Positions 34,226-42,392 are shown, numbered from the stretch's first letter. The stretch is 64,000 bases of DNA from M55B112 sp040903745 (GCA_040903745.1 JBBDUV010000112.1:6166-70165), one strand, 5' to 3'. The notes: generated by a model not told the origin, from the sequence alone. Program-made: numbers and translations.

Positions 34226-35299
34226 CTAAAACTGGACTATGGTAGTTGCATCGAGTACCACAGCGGTTTGAGCCAGTGCCCTGCCGTTTAATGATGCGCC
34301 AGTCTGAAAGGTAATACCTGTCTTTGACAAAATAATTCCTTCGAAGTGAGAAGTCGTACCAAATGTTGCCTCACCTGCAACCTGCCAGAATATGTTACCG
34401 GGCTGAGCACCTCCGCTTAGTAAAACTTCGACAGACGAACTCACAGAAAGGTCACCAGCTATTAGGAATATCCATACATCAGTTGAATTTCCTGAAATAG
34501 TGACACTTGAAGGAACTGTTACGGTATTGGTCCATTTGTAAATACCGGGAGTGAGTGTTTTTCCACCAATATTGCCAGTACCCAGTTCCAGGAAGTCAAT
34601 TGCCGTTCGGCCTGCAGCATCGTTGTAGGCAGTATTCATGTCATTTACTGCAGTGGTAAGGTTTGTTGGCGTTGGATCAGCCATATCAGAGGCATAGATC
34701 TTCCCGGTTACCAGATCTGATGTAGCGTATCCGGTTTCATTGGTTAAGGCAAATCCTGTTATGTAGGATGTTGCTGCCGGACTAAGACCCAAATCACCTG
34801 TAATTTCCGAGGTTCCGCTGTTATTGACAGCTGTTTTTGCAAGAACAACATAATTGCCTGACGTTCCAAGATTGACCACTTCAGTGCCTGAGGTACTCCC
34901 TCCGGTAGTAAAGGTCCATGTATGGGAGTCTTCCATAGCTCTACCTGTACTGCTTTTAACTGATGTAGTAACTGTAGCCGTAAAATCAGCTGCTGCAGCC
35001 AGCGTACCTGATGGTGTAAAGGTTGCTGTCACTCCGGCGTAAGACACATCACCAGCAATGCTGCTTGTGCCTTGTTTTAAGGTAAATGATGAGCTGTTTA
35101 TTGTTGATTCATCCATGGCCTCGCTAAAGGTTACAGAAATTGCTTTGTTACGGACAACGTCCATTTCATCGCTTATTGGGTCGGTTGACAATACAACAGG
35201 GTTTAAGCCGTCATTGTCATTATCGTCATCTTTGTTACAGCTTGCCAGAAGCACAATCATGACCATTGGAATAATTGAGAATAATGTTTTTAGTTTCAT
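34226..35299 (-). CDS. Big_5 plus DUF3494 lipoprotein 4
   Basis: The 357-residue product has the leader IIPMVMIVLLASC, an Asp/Asn-rich linker, one Big_5 domain (VLSTDPISDEMDVVRNKAI; TFSEAMDESTI) and one DUF3494 solenoid. The solenoid is nearly the same as that of the gene at 22798 (shared SEITGDLGLSPAATSYITG, GTGNIGGKTL, FWQVAGEA), so the pair looks like a duplication with loss or gain of Ig-like domains. It is on the opposite strand and 11 kb away. Upstream lies an inverted ATGTAA pair (35344-35360), but not at the spacing of the tandem promoter. Confidence 0.9.
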   Translation of the reverse strand: MKLKTLFSIIPMVMIVLLASCNKDDDNDNDGLNPVVLSTDPISDEMDVVRNKAISVTFSEAMDESTINSSSFTLKQGTSSIAGDVSYAGVTATFTPSGTLAAAADFTATVTTSVKSSTGRAMEDSHTWTFTTGGSTSGTEVVNLGTSGNYVVLAKTAVNNSGTSEITGDLGLSPAATSYITGFALTNETGYATSDLVTGKIYASDMADPTPTNLTTAVNDMNTAYNDAAGRTAIDFLELGTGNIGGKTLTPGIYKWTNTVTVPSSVTISGNSTDVWIFLIAGDLSVSSSVEVLLSGGAQPGNIFWQVAGEATFGTTSHFEGIILSKTGITFQTGASLNGRALAQTAVVLDATTIVQF

Positions 35300-35422
35300 T
35301 TTTGTTGTTATTTATGTGTATTAATATTAAGAATTTTGCTTACTTACATTGTCACTAATGGCTATGTAAGATTAATTGTTTAAAAAAATGTTAATTGTTA
35401 CTACTCAATGCGAACTACTTAG

Positions 35423-35456
35423 AGTCTGTCAACAGAGTCGGACTTTATGGACAGTC
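35423..35456. repeat. Palindromic interspersed repeat, copy C
   Basis: AGTCTGTC at the left and GGACAGTC at the right flank the core AGAGTCGGACTTTAT. It lies between a DUF3494 gene start and the end of the next gene. Confidence 0.6.
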
Positions 35457-35466
35457 ACTTAAAGAG

Positions 35467-35943
35467 TTAAAAAATGTATCGGATCGAAAGGGCTCCGCCA
35501 TCGGCCCATAGTCCGGAATAGCCGTAAAAATTGTAGGCGGGTTTCCAATCGACTCCAATATTAAAAGGAACCTCGGAAAAACTATACTCCAGCCCTACTA
35601 TTAAATCCAATCCAACTACAGTATAAGATTCTCCTGCATCTCCCCAGCGTCCATCGGTATAATCACCGTTCCAAAAGCCAACATGGGCTCCAAAACCCAG
35701 GTACCATTTTAGGCGGTCGGTTTGAAAGGCACTATAGTGAACTTCATAGAGTCCTGTTAGTTCCAGCCCTTTCCACCGACTGGCTATTATACCCTCGAAA
35801 GCTGATTTTGAACTTACAAAGTGTTTAATGGTTACTCCATTTGAAAAACCTCCCCGAAGTCCGATTCCTGTATTGTAATCCTGGGCATTGCTAAAGATGA
35901 CAAAGCTAAATGCCAGCAGGATTGTGATTCCAAATTTTTTCAT
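35467..35943 (-). CDS. Outer-membrane beta-barrel protein, small
   Basis: The 158-residue protein has a signal peptide (FGITILLAFSFVIFSNA) and then alternating beta-strand-like sequence (GIGLRGGFSNGVTIKHF; RLKWYLGFGAHVGFWNG; DLIVGLEYSFSEVPFNIGVD) ending in an aromatic residue (SIRYIF), as 8-strand outer-membrane barrels do. No ligand site is recognised. It is the last of three same-strand genes with gaps of 54 and 98 bp that start at the tandem-repeat promoter near 36.45 kb. Confidence 0.8.
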   Translation of the reverse strand: MKKFGITILLAFSFVIFSNAQDYNTGIGLRGGFSNGVTIKHFVSSKSAFEGIIASRWKGLELTGLYEVHYSAFQTDRLKWYLGFGAHVGFWNGDYTDGRWGDAGESYTVVGLDLIVGLEYSFSEVPFNIGVDWKPAYNFYGYSGLWADGGALSIRYIF

Positions 35944-36041
35944 ATCAGTATTTTTTTTATTTTCCTACTCATAAGGCTTTTCGGTATCGCCCCCATTCTG
36001 AATGCTGAATGGGTCAGCCCCAACATTTCATACTCAGTTGA

Positions 36042-36200
36042 TTAGGATTTATGAGTTTTTGCAGAAGGACCTGGAGTGATAATTAATCCTCCTGATCCTT
36101 TCTTATTGCGTTTTGCCGCCTTTGCGGCGCGCTTTTCTTTTAAATTCAAGACCGCTAATTTTTTACCGGACTTCTTTTTTAATTCTTTTTCGTGCGACAT
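36042..36200 (-). CDS. Small basic protein, 52 residues
   Basis: ATG at 36200 to TAA gives a strongly basic chain: MSHEKELKKKSGKKLAV, then LKEKRAAKAAKRNKKGSGG and a short tail. No hydrophobic segment is present. Similar Lys/Arg-rich mini-proteins occur in Bacteroidota stress loci, with no known role; nucleic-acid binding is a guess from charge. It lies 54 bp after the lmo0937-type gene and 98 bp before the barrel gene in one orientation. Confidence 0.55.
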   Translation of the reverse strand: MSHEKELKKKSGKKLAVLNLKEKRAAKAAKRNKKGSGGLIITPGPSAKTHKS

Positions 36201-36254
36201 ATCAATGAGCTTTTAGTAGTGTTTATTTTTAAACAGGATGACAGGTTATACTTT

Positions 36255-36401
36255 TTATCTGCCTCGAATAATCCTGATTAAAACTGCTATAAGGGCAATT
36301 ACAAGCAGGATGTGTATAATACCTCCGGAACTGTACCCTATAAAACCAATTGCCCAAAGTATAATTAATACTACAGCGATTATGTACAGTAGATTTCCCA
36401 T
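36255..36401 (-). CDS. lmo0937-type small membrane protein
   Basis: The start is set at the ATG 36401 (an upstream open frame runs through the promoter). The 48-residue product has two hydrophobic helices (NLLYIIAVVLIILWAIGFIG and IIHILLVIALIAVLIRII) joined by a short SSGG turn, the pattern of the lmo0937 family. These are stress-induced small membrane proteins of unknown mechanism. The tandem ATGTAA promoter with CACCTTTG lies 33-96 bp upstream. Confidence 0.8.
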   Translation of the reverse strand: MGNLLYIIAVVLIILWAIGFIGYSSGGIIHILLVIALIAVLIRIIRGR

Positions 36402-36433
36402 AACTACTATTTTAAATAAAAAATAGTTTGATA

Positions 36434-36497
36434 CAAAGGTGTACCAATGGATGCTATGATGTGTTACACAACTATTATTATTAGTTACATAATTCAC
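36434..36497 (-). promoter_or_regulatory. Tandem ATGTAA promoter, site 4 (before lmo0937 operon)
   Basis: On the minus strand ATGTAA (36490-36485) and GTGTAA (36469-36464) are 21 bp apart, and CACCTTTG (36441-36434) starts 28 bp after the second. CACCTTTG is the same 8-mer as at site 1, 15 kb away. Confidence 0.75.
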
Positions 36498-36539
36498 AGA
36501 TATATAACATGTAGAAAAATGGCTGTATACTTAAATACT

Positions 36540-36606
36540 CTTCTTACAGGGACCACATCCATTCATCGCTCCGGTAATGGGGATGAGATCCAAAGGAGCC
36601 TGGAGG
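36540..36606 (+). pseudogene. Remnant of an iron-alcohol-dehydrogenase gene, 67 bp
   Basis: The 67 bp align without gaps to 36852-36918 of the Fe-ADH gene, 60 of 67 bases equal. They encode the equivalent of LLTGTTSIH in a frame with no other Fe-ADH sequence. The flanks diverge at once. It is a remnant of a lost paralog or of a small duplication. Confidence 0.6.
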
Positions 36607-36724
36607 TTATCGAATACCTTTTACTCAAGGAACGATCTACTGATTGGAGACAGTGGTATAAAGCCATTAGCAATGTCTTTGTCCTGACTATCATTCATTT
36701 GTTCCCTGCTTCATGAAAAAAGTC

Positions 36725-36732
36725 TATCTTTG
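36725..36732 (+). promoter_or_regulatory. -7 box for the Fe-ADH gene
   Basis: TATCTTTG matches TAnnTTTG exactly; a TTTG at 36698-36701 is 23 bp upstream. The ATG at 36747 is 14 bp downstream, so the leader would be very short. Confidence 0.45.
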
Positions 36733-36746
36733 AAAAAAAATTGTTT

Positions 36747-37922
36747 ATGGTATCTTCATTCCAGTTTTCATCATTGCCAAAAATAATTTTCGGTCCGGGT
36801 AAACGCACTGAATTACCAGCACTGGTAAAGAGTTACGGATCAAAGATTCTTCTTCTTACAGGTACAACATCCATTCATTACTCCGGTCATGGGAATGAGA
36901 TCCAAAAGAGCCTGGAGGAGAATGGAATCTCTATCCACCAGGAATCGATTGGCTCCGAGCCCTCCCCTAAAATGGTGGATGAAATCGCCGGCAAATACAA
37001 GGGCCGGGGCATCAAGGTGGTCGTTGCAGTAGGCGGCGGCAGCGTGATGGATGCTGGCAAGGCTGTTTCTGCCATGCTCGTTGTGGAGTACGGGGTGAAG
37101 CATTACCTGGAGGGGGTGGGAGATATGGAGCATCCCGGGAAGAAGATTCCCTTTATCGCCATGCCCACCACGTCAGGTACCGGCAGCGAAATGACCAAAA
37201 ATGCGGTGCTTTCTGAGGTGGGGGTGCGGGGATTTAAAAAATCGCTTCGCCACGACAAATTCATTCCCGACGTGGCCATCATCGATCCGGAGATGATGCT
37301 GACCTGTCCGCCGAAACTAACAGCCACCTCCGGTATGGATGCGTTCACGCAGTTGCTGGAGTCGTTTTTGAGCAAGCAGGCGAACCCGATGACCGATGCA
37401 TTGGCCCTGCAGGGGTTGAAGATGGTGAAAAAGCACCTGATCAGGGCGTTTCTTGAAGGTGAAAATAACCTGGAGGCCCGCTCGGGAATGGCGCTCGCTG
37501 CCATGTTTTCAGGGATTACTTTGGCGCATGCGGGACTTGGACTGGTGCATGGTTTTGCCAGTCCCTTCGGTGCACACTGTAATATTGCCCATGGTACAGT
37601 CTGCGGAACACTGATGTCGACCGTCAATTCTATGACAATCGATAAGATCCTCGAGGATAAAAAGAGTGTCGCCTATTCAAAATACCTGATCGTGAGTAAA
37701 ATATTTTCCGATTTCAAATACAAGGAGTCGAAGGAGTACCTGCTTGCCTTTAAAGATAAGCTGGAAAATATATCAAGGGTGCTGGAGATTCCTTCACTCG
37801 ACCACGGGGTTGTAACAGATGAGATGATTACGAAAATTGTTGATGAGGCTTCACATAAACACCATCCGGTAACATTTACCGATAAGGAGCTTGAGGCAAT
37901 GATCAGGAAACGGATCGCATAA
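36747..37922 (+). CDS. Iron-containing (type III) alcohol dehydrogenase
   Basis: The ATG at 36747 is preferred to the TTG at 36741. The 391-residue protein has the NAD(P)-binding GGGSVMDAGKAV, the conserved TSGTGSEMTKNAVL loop, the metal ligands in HGFASPFGAHCNIAHG, and DPEMMLTCPPKLTATSGMDA before them. Such enzymes interconvert primary alcohols and aldehydes or related diols. The substrate is not evident. No acetyl-CoA-reducing domain is fused. A 67-bp decayed copy of part of the gene lies 0.2 kb upstream. Confidence 0.92.
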   Translation: MVSSFQFSSLPKIIFGPGKRTELPALVKSYGSKILLLTGTTSIHYSGHGNEIQKSLEENGISIHQESIGSEPSPKMVDEIAGKYKGRGIKVVVAVGGGSVMDAGKAVSAMLVVEYGVKHYLEGVGDMEHPGKKIPFIAMPTTSGTGSEMTKNAVLSEVGVRGFKKSLRHDKFIPDVAIIDPEMMLTCPPKLTATSGMDAFTQLLESFLSKQANPMTDALALQGLKMVKKHLIRAFLEGENNLEARSGMALAAMFSGITLAHAGLGLVHGFASPFGAHCNIAHGTVCGTLMSTVNSMTIDKILEDKKSVAYSKYLIVSKIFSDFKYKESKEYLLAFKDKLENISRVLEIPSLDHGVVTDEMITKIVDEASHKHHPVTFTDKELEAMIRKRIA

Positions 37923-37945
37923 AGCAAACGAGCGAATCATATCTG

Positions 37946-38530
37946 TTAATCCAATTTTCCCAGTTCTATTCCGGTGTTGGAGATAAATAGCTTTACCGCT
38001 ATTGCCAGCAAGATGATACCGAAAAACTTCTTGATGATATGGAGTCCGCTGGGTCCCAGAATTCTTTCAAACCAGGTGGTTAATCTCAGCACCAGAAAGA
38101 CAACCACCATATTAAGCGTCAGGGCGATCAATATATTTGTAACATGATATTCGGCCCTGAGTGAGAGCAGCGAGGTGATGGAACCGGCTCCGGCGATCAG
38201 GGGAAAGGCTATCGGTACAATAGCACTGCTGTTGCCCGGTTCGTTTTTGAACAGTTCAACACCAAGGATCATCTCCATCCCGATGAGAAGGAGTACAAAT
38301 GAACCGGCAATGGCAAATGAGGAGATATCGACTCCGAAGATACTTAATAATGGCTCTCCTATAAAGAGGAAAAGCAGCATAATGCCAAAAGCAACCAACG
38401 TTGTTTTGGCTGCCGGAATGGTGTCAACTTTTGCTTTAATACTTAAGATAACCGGGATGGAACCGAAGATATCAATAATAGCAAACAGAACCATAAAGGT
38501 GGCAATGATCTCTAAAAAGTCAATGTGCAT
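37946..38530 (-). CDS. MarC-family integral membrane protein
   Basis: The 194-residue protein has six hydrophobic helices in the MarC pattern: MVLFAIIDIFGSIPVILSI at the start, SFAIAGSFVLLLIGMEMILG in the middle, and FPLIAGAGSITSLLSL in the second half. MarC proteins were once linked to multidrug resistance, now thought unproven; their function is unknown. It converges on the Fe-ADH gene (24 bp gap). Confidence 0.9.
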   Translation of the reverse strand: MHIDFLEIIATFMVLFAIIDIFGSIPVILSIKAKVDTIPAAKTTLVAFGIMLLFLFIGEPLLSIFGVDISSFAIAGSFVLLLIGMEMILGVELFKNEPGNSSAIVPIAFPLIAGAGSITSLLSLRAEYHVTNILIALTLNMVVVFLVLRLTTWFERILGPSGLHIIKKFFGIILLAIAVKLFISNTGIELGKLD

Positions 38531-38662
38531 GGGGCTGATTTTTCTTGTAAAAATAGCATCTTCTGTTGTGAATTATGCTACAAAAAGAGAATCATTTTAC
38601 AATTTCACTGCCTAATCATCTATTTTTGGTCATGAGAAAATTGCAGTTGCCCCAGATAGAAA

Positions 38663-39262
38663 TTATCCTTTCGTTTTGATCGTACAGCCGATGGCTTTTA
38701 CCTGCTCCGGATTTACCCTGGTTCCGGTCTCCAGGGAACGAATGGCCTGATCCACATACCTTTCGGATACCCCTTTTGCATCCATGGCATTGTCATCGAT
38801 TGCACCGATAAAGGCCACCTTAAACTTCCCTTTCTCATTTTTCAGCAGGTAGACATGGGGAGTACGGGTGGCGCCATACGCCTTGTAGATCTCCTGAGAT
38901 TCATCTTTCAGGTAGGGGAAGGGGAAACTCTTCTCCTCTGCCCGCTGCTTCATTTTCTCAAACGTATCGTCGGGTGATATTTCGTCATCGTTTGGATTGA
39001 TCGCAACCACCGGATAACCGGCTGATGCATAATTTTTATGTAAAGCAATGATCCTGTCCTCATAAGCCACTGCAAAGGGACACGGATTGCAGGTGAAAAT
39101 AACGATCACCCCTTTCTGGTCTTTGTAATCTGATAGGCTGACCATCTTTGAGTCGACGTTTTTTAGGGTGAATGGAACCGCATCGTCACCTGGACTCAGC
39201 TGTGCTTCAAGGCCAGTGGAAAGGCCCAATAAAACTGTTGTAAGTAAAATTAATCTTCTCAT
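38663..39262 (-). CDS. Secreted thioredoxin-fold (AhpC/TSA-like) protein
   Basis: The 199-residue protein has a signal peptide ending GLEA and a thioredoxin/redoxin fold, with a CxxC-type site in FTCNPCPFAV near residue 57. The Pro of the cis-loop is in YGATRTPHVYLL. Such proteins carry out thiol redox or peroxide handling in the periplasm. Its closest relative in the window is the cytoplasmic CNHCPY protein at 40142, with shared GATRTPH/GALRTPH and GCTIK/GCNVK ends, so the two are paralogs. Confidence 0.88.
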   Translation of the reverse strand: MRRLILLTTVLLGLSTGLEAQLSPGDDAVPFTLKNVDSKMVSLSDYKDQKGVIVIFTCNPCPFAVAYEDRIIALHKNYASAGYPVVAINPNDDEISPDDTFEKMKQRAEEKSFPFPYLKDESQEIYKAYGATRTPHVYLLKNEKGKFKVAFIGAIDDNAMDAKGVSERYVDQAIRSLETGTRVNPEQVKAIGCTIKTKG

Positions 39263-39404
39263 GGCACTTTTGTTTTTAAGTTAAAATCCAAATGATATTT
39301 TTAATAAACAAGGTTTTATCCGGTCCTGCCGGTTTTTTTTTTGTTGTTGTTGTTCAGGGATTGCATTCCATATTTACGGATTATTCTGTTTAAAAAACAT
39401 ATTA

Positions 39405-39887
39405 TTATAAATCAGCAAAAAATGGGTCTACTGCTTCAAAAAGCTCTTCCCTGGAAACCTCCCCAGGAATAAATTTCCTGTTTGCCCCTTTAAAAATCAA
39501 CGTGGCAGGTATCGCTCCAGACCAATCGCTATCCACAATGGAGATCCAGCTATTGTAGTCCATCTCGGTCATATTCATCACGGGGGCCGTTAACTTTTTC
39601 TCTTCAACAAACGGGATCACCCTTTGCTCCAGTTGGTTGGGGAAATCCAGGTTTACCAAAACCACCTTCAGTTTGTTATCAGAAAGCATCCTGTGTAAAG
39701 ATTCAAAATATTCGATCTCAGCCACGCAGGGTGAACACCAGGTTGCCCAGAAATTCAAAACATAGACAGTGTCGTTACTATGGTTTAGCAGCTTAATCAG
39801 TTCGCCCCGGTCAATACTCCCCACCTTTTGTCCGAAGGAGGCGGTCAATGCAAACAATAATATAGCAACAATAAGGCTATGTTTCAT
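39405..39887 (-). CDS. TlpA/ResA-like periplasmic thioredoxin
   Basis: The 160-residue chain has an N-terminal signal peptide (LIVAILLFALTASFG) and a thioredoxin fold with the active site WATWCSPCVAEI near residue 50. The cis-Pro is in GAIPATLIF. TlpA-like proteins reduce disulfides in the periplasm, for example during cytochrome c maturation. It lies 142 bp upstream (minus-strand sense) of the AhpC/TSA-like gene, so they may be cotranscribed. Confidence 0.9.
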   Translation of the reverse strand: MKHSLIVAILLFALTASFGQKVGSIDRGELIKLLNHSNDTVYVLNFWATWCSPCVAEIEYFESLHRMLSDNKLKVVLVNLDFPNQLEQRVIPFVEEKKLTAPVMNMTEMDYNSWISIVDSDWSGAIPATLIFKGANRKFIPGEVSREELFEAVDPFFADL

Positions 39888-40141
39888 ACACGGGTAACGC
39901 TTTCAAGAGGATATTTGTTTATTCAAAGCGAGATAAATAATGTTTTTCATAAATTCTTAAACAAATTGGATGCCGTATTTGTAATAACAGTAGAACCTGG
40001 GAATTAGAGATGCTTTATTTTCTGCATAATGGCATTGTTGTGCATAGGATTGCCTCTCAGACTTAAAAAGGTGTGCTCGCATATTATGTTGTACACCCAA
40101 TACCAGGCAGTACCAAAAGTATAATCAAAAAAACAGAAATT

Positions 40142-40723
40142 ATGGCATTTACATTAGAAATTGGACAGAAGGCTCCCGATTTTAATCTTCCGGCAACAGA
40201 CGGGAAAAATTATTCACTCAGCAGTTTTGACGACTCAAAATATCTGGTAATCTTTTTTACCTGTAACCATTGTCCCTATGTAATAGGTTCGGACGAAGTT
40301 ACACGGGCAACTGCAGAAAAATTTGCCCCCAGGGGTGTGAAATTTGTTGGCATCAACTCCAACAGCAAGCACACCTATGCAGAGGATGATTTCGATCATA
40401 TGGTTGCCCGAATGGAGGAGCACAAGTTTCCATGGGTCTACCTGTACGATAAAACCCAGGAGATTGCTATGGCCTATGGTGCATTGAGGACACCACATTT
40501 TTATGTTTTTGATGAAAACCGTGAACTTGTATATACCGGCAGGGCGGTCGACAACCCGAGGGATGCATCGCATATTACGGTCAATGAGTTGCAAACGGTG
40601 CTCGACGAGCTGACATCCGGCAACAAGCCGTCAATCAGCAAGACCAATCCAATTGGATGCAACGTAAAATGGGAAGGGAAGGACAAACACTGGATGCCTG
40701 CAGATGCATGTGATCTGGTATGA
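40142..40723 (+). CDS. Cytoplasmic thioredoxin-fold (redoxin) protein, CNHCPY type
   Basis: The start is set at ATG 40142 (frame open from 40073, but MAFTLEIGQKAPDFNLPATDG is the usual start). The 193-residue protein has GQKAPDFNLPATDGKNYSL, the redox site FTCNHCPYVIGSDE, cis-Pro in GALRTPHFYVF, and a conserved C-terminal NPIGCNVKWEGK. It has no signal peptide. It is a paralog of the exported protein at 38663 on the other strand. Confidence 0.9.
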   Translation: MAFTLEIGQKAPDFNLPATDGKNYSLSSFDDSKYLVIFFTCNHCPYVIGSDEVTRATAEKFAPRGVKFVGINSNSKHTYAEDDFDHMVARMEEHKFPWVYLYDKTQEIAMAYGALRTPHFYVFDENRELVYTGRAVDNPRDASHITVNELQTVLDELTSGNKPSISKTNPIGCNVKWEGKDKHWMPADACDLV

Positions 40724-40747
40724 TGTATGCAGTCAGCCAGGTCTTTT

Positions 40748-41275
40748 TTACGATCCAATAATACCATAAGTCTTTTTTAGCTTTTCTTTTGCCAGGTGAA
40801 TGCGGCTCTTTACCGTGCCGATAGGTGTTCCGGTCATATGCGCGATCTCCCGGTAGGTATAGCCTGCCAGAAACAGTATAATTGGTTTGGCATAAATTGC
40901 AGGAAGTTGTCTGATCTTCTCTTTCAGCTCTTTTCTTTCAAAGATCCGGTCGGGATGGGAAAATTCTGGTAAGGGGGCAGCCGATATTTGAACCTCCTGG
41001 TCTGCCCTGTTTGATTTGATATTCTTGTGATGACCACTCCGTAGGTTATTGATATGGGTATTTTTGAGAATGGTAAATAACCATGCATTCTTGTGCTCAT
41101 CATATTTCAGGCGGGAAATATTTTTCAGGGCCTTGTAGCTTGTCTCCTGGACGAGATCCCTTGCATCTTCACGGTCTTCAGTAAGCTGCAGAGCATAATA
41201 ATATAGCTGATCATTTGCCCTGATCAGGCTACCAGAGAATCGTTCTTTTCTGGCGGTTCTGTTGATTGTTTTCAT
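40748..41275 (-). CDS. RNA polymerase sigma factor, ECF (sigma-70 family)
   Basis: The 175-residue protein has region 2 (LYYYALQLTEDREDARDLVQE, AWLFTILKNTHINNLR) and region 4 with a helix-turn-helix (YTYREIAHMTGTPIGTVKSR). It is typical of ECF sigma factors. No anti-sigma (FecR or zinc-binding) gene is adjacent on either side, so the control is unclear. It is convergent to the redoxin gene. A palindrome ACTTAC-ttttg-GTAAGT lies 46 bp upstream of its start and contains a plus-strand TACTTTTG. Confidence 0.92.
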   Translation of the reverse strand: MKTINRTARKERFSGSLIRANDQLYYYALQLTEDREDARDLVQETSYKALKNISRLKYDEHKNAWLFTILKNTHINNLRSGHHKNIKSNRADQEVQISAAPLPEFSHPDRIFERKELKEKIRQLPAIYAKPIILFLAGYTYREIAHMTGTPIGTVKSRIHLAKEKLKKTYGIIGS

Positions 41276-41546
41276 TGTGTTACCGTTTTTCAGTGACTCG
41301 TCGAATTTGAAAGACTTAAATACTTACTTTTGGTAAGTTACGAAATATAATAAAGCAATTCAAGTCCCCGAATCAGGTTACTCATTCCCCAATAGCTATT
41401 GTCAAAATAATTTGGAACTGCACACCGACTCATTCATGTGAAATACGGCAATTTTTACGAACTAGAACGAAAAATTTGATTTTTCCCGATTTAATTCTGA
41501 AATTTAGCAACTTGAAAGAATTTTTTAAACCCTAAAAACCATAAAA

Positions 41547-42362
41547 ATGAAAAAAATTACAAATCTGTTTCATGTTCTTGCAAATGTCTTGTTTTCAGTC
41601 ATTGTAATGGTATCCTGTAATACAGGTGCTAAGTCAGATGATTCCTCGGATAAGAAATCGGCCGATGCTAAGGAAAAAGAGCTGGTTGCGCCGAATACAT
41701 TGTCGGAGGAGGAGGCTGAGCAGGGCTTCGTGCTGTTGTTTGACGGTGAGAATACCGAGGGATGGCGCGGCTATTTGAAGGATCATTTTCCTGCAGCCTG
41801 GGTTATTGAAGATGGATCACTGAAATGCATTGGATCGGGCAGGGGTGAAGCCGGTGCAGCAGATGGAGGTGATATTATTTATGACAAGATGTTTTCAAAT
41901 TTTCACCTCAAGCTGGAGTGGAAAATTTCCCAAGGAGGTAATTCGGGAATCTTTTATCTCGGACAGGAGGATCCAAAATACCCAACCATTTGGAGAACAG
42001 CTCCTGAAATGCAGGTGCTCGATAATGAAGCACATCCCGATGCCATGTTGGGGGAAGATGGAAACAGAAAGGCCGGGTCGTTGTATGACCTGATCCCGGC
42101 AAAACCTCAGAATGCAAAGCCTGCAGGCGAATGGAACTCAGTGGAAATCATTGTTTACAAAGGTACAGTGGTTCATAAGCAGAATGGTGCAAATGTTTTG
42201 GAGTATCATCTCTGGACCCCCGAATGGGAGGAGTTGGTTGCAGATTCCAAGTTCCCCGGACTAAATGAGGACTGGGCCAATGTTGCCAAGGAGGGATATA
42301 TCGGTTTGCAGGATCACGGCGATGATGTCTGGTTTCGCAGTATCAAGATCAGGGAACTTTAG
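41547..42362 (+). CDS. DUF1080 lipoprotein (3-keto-disaccharide hydrolase type)
   Basis: The leader VLFSVIVMVSC marks a lipoprotein, followed by a charged linker. From residue about 65 the chain is one DUF1080 domain, a concanavalin-like jelly roll: LLFDGENTEGWRGYLKDHFP, then LKLEWKISQGGNSGIFYLG, APEMQVLDNEAHPDAM and the end EGYIGLQDHGDDVWFRSIKI. DUF1080 includes 3-keto-glycoside hydrolases which work with Gfo/Idh/MocA oxidoreductases. A remnant of such an oxidoreductase is at 44.2 kb. A clean terminator follows. Confidence 0.9.
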   Translation: MKKITNLFHVLANVLFSVIVMVSCNTGAKSDDSSDKKSADAKEKELVAPNTLSEEEAEQGFVLLFDGENTEGWRGYLKDHFPAAWVIEDGSLKCIGSGRGEAGAADGGDIIYDKMFSNFHLKLEWKISQGGNSGIFYLGQEDPKYPTIWRTAPEMQVLDNEAHPDAMLGEDGNRKAGSLYDLIPAKPQNAKPAGEWNSVEIIVYKGTVVHKQNGANVLEYHLWTPEWEELVADSKFPGLNEDWANVAKEGYIGLQDHGDDVWFRSIKIREL

Positions 42363-42392
42363 AAGTGCCTGGCCATAAAGTCTTATTGTAAT

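Noticed and set aside
35344..35360. ATGTAA inverted pair before the DUF3494 gene at 34226
   Set aside because: Orientation and spacing differ from the four defined sites.
36447..36716. 89-codon frame as a gene
   Set aside because: It covers promoter site 4 and only the 67-bp Fe-ADH fragment; treated as a remnant.
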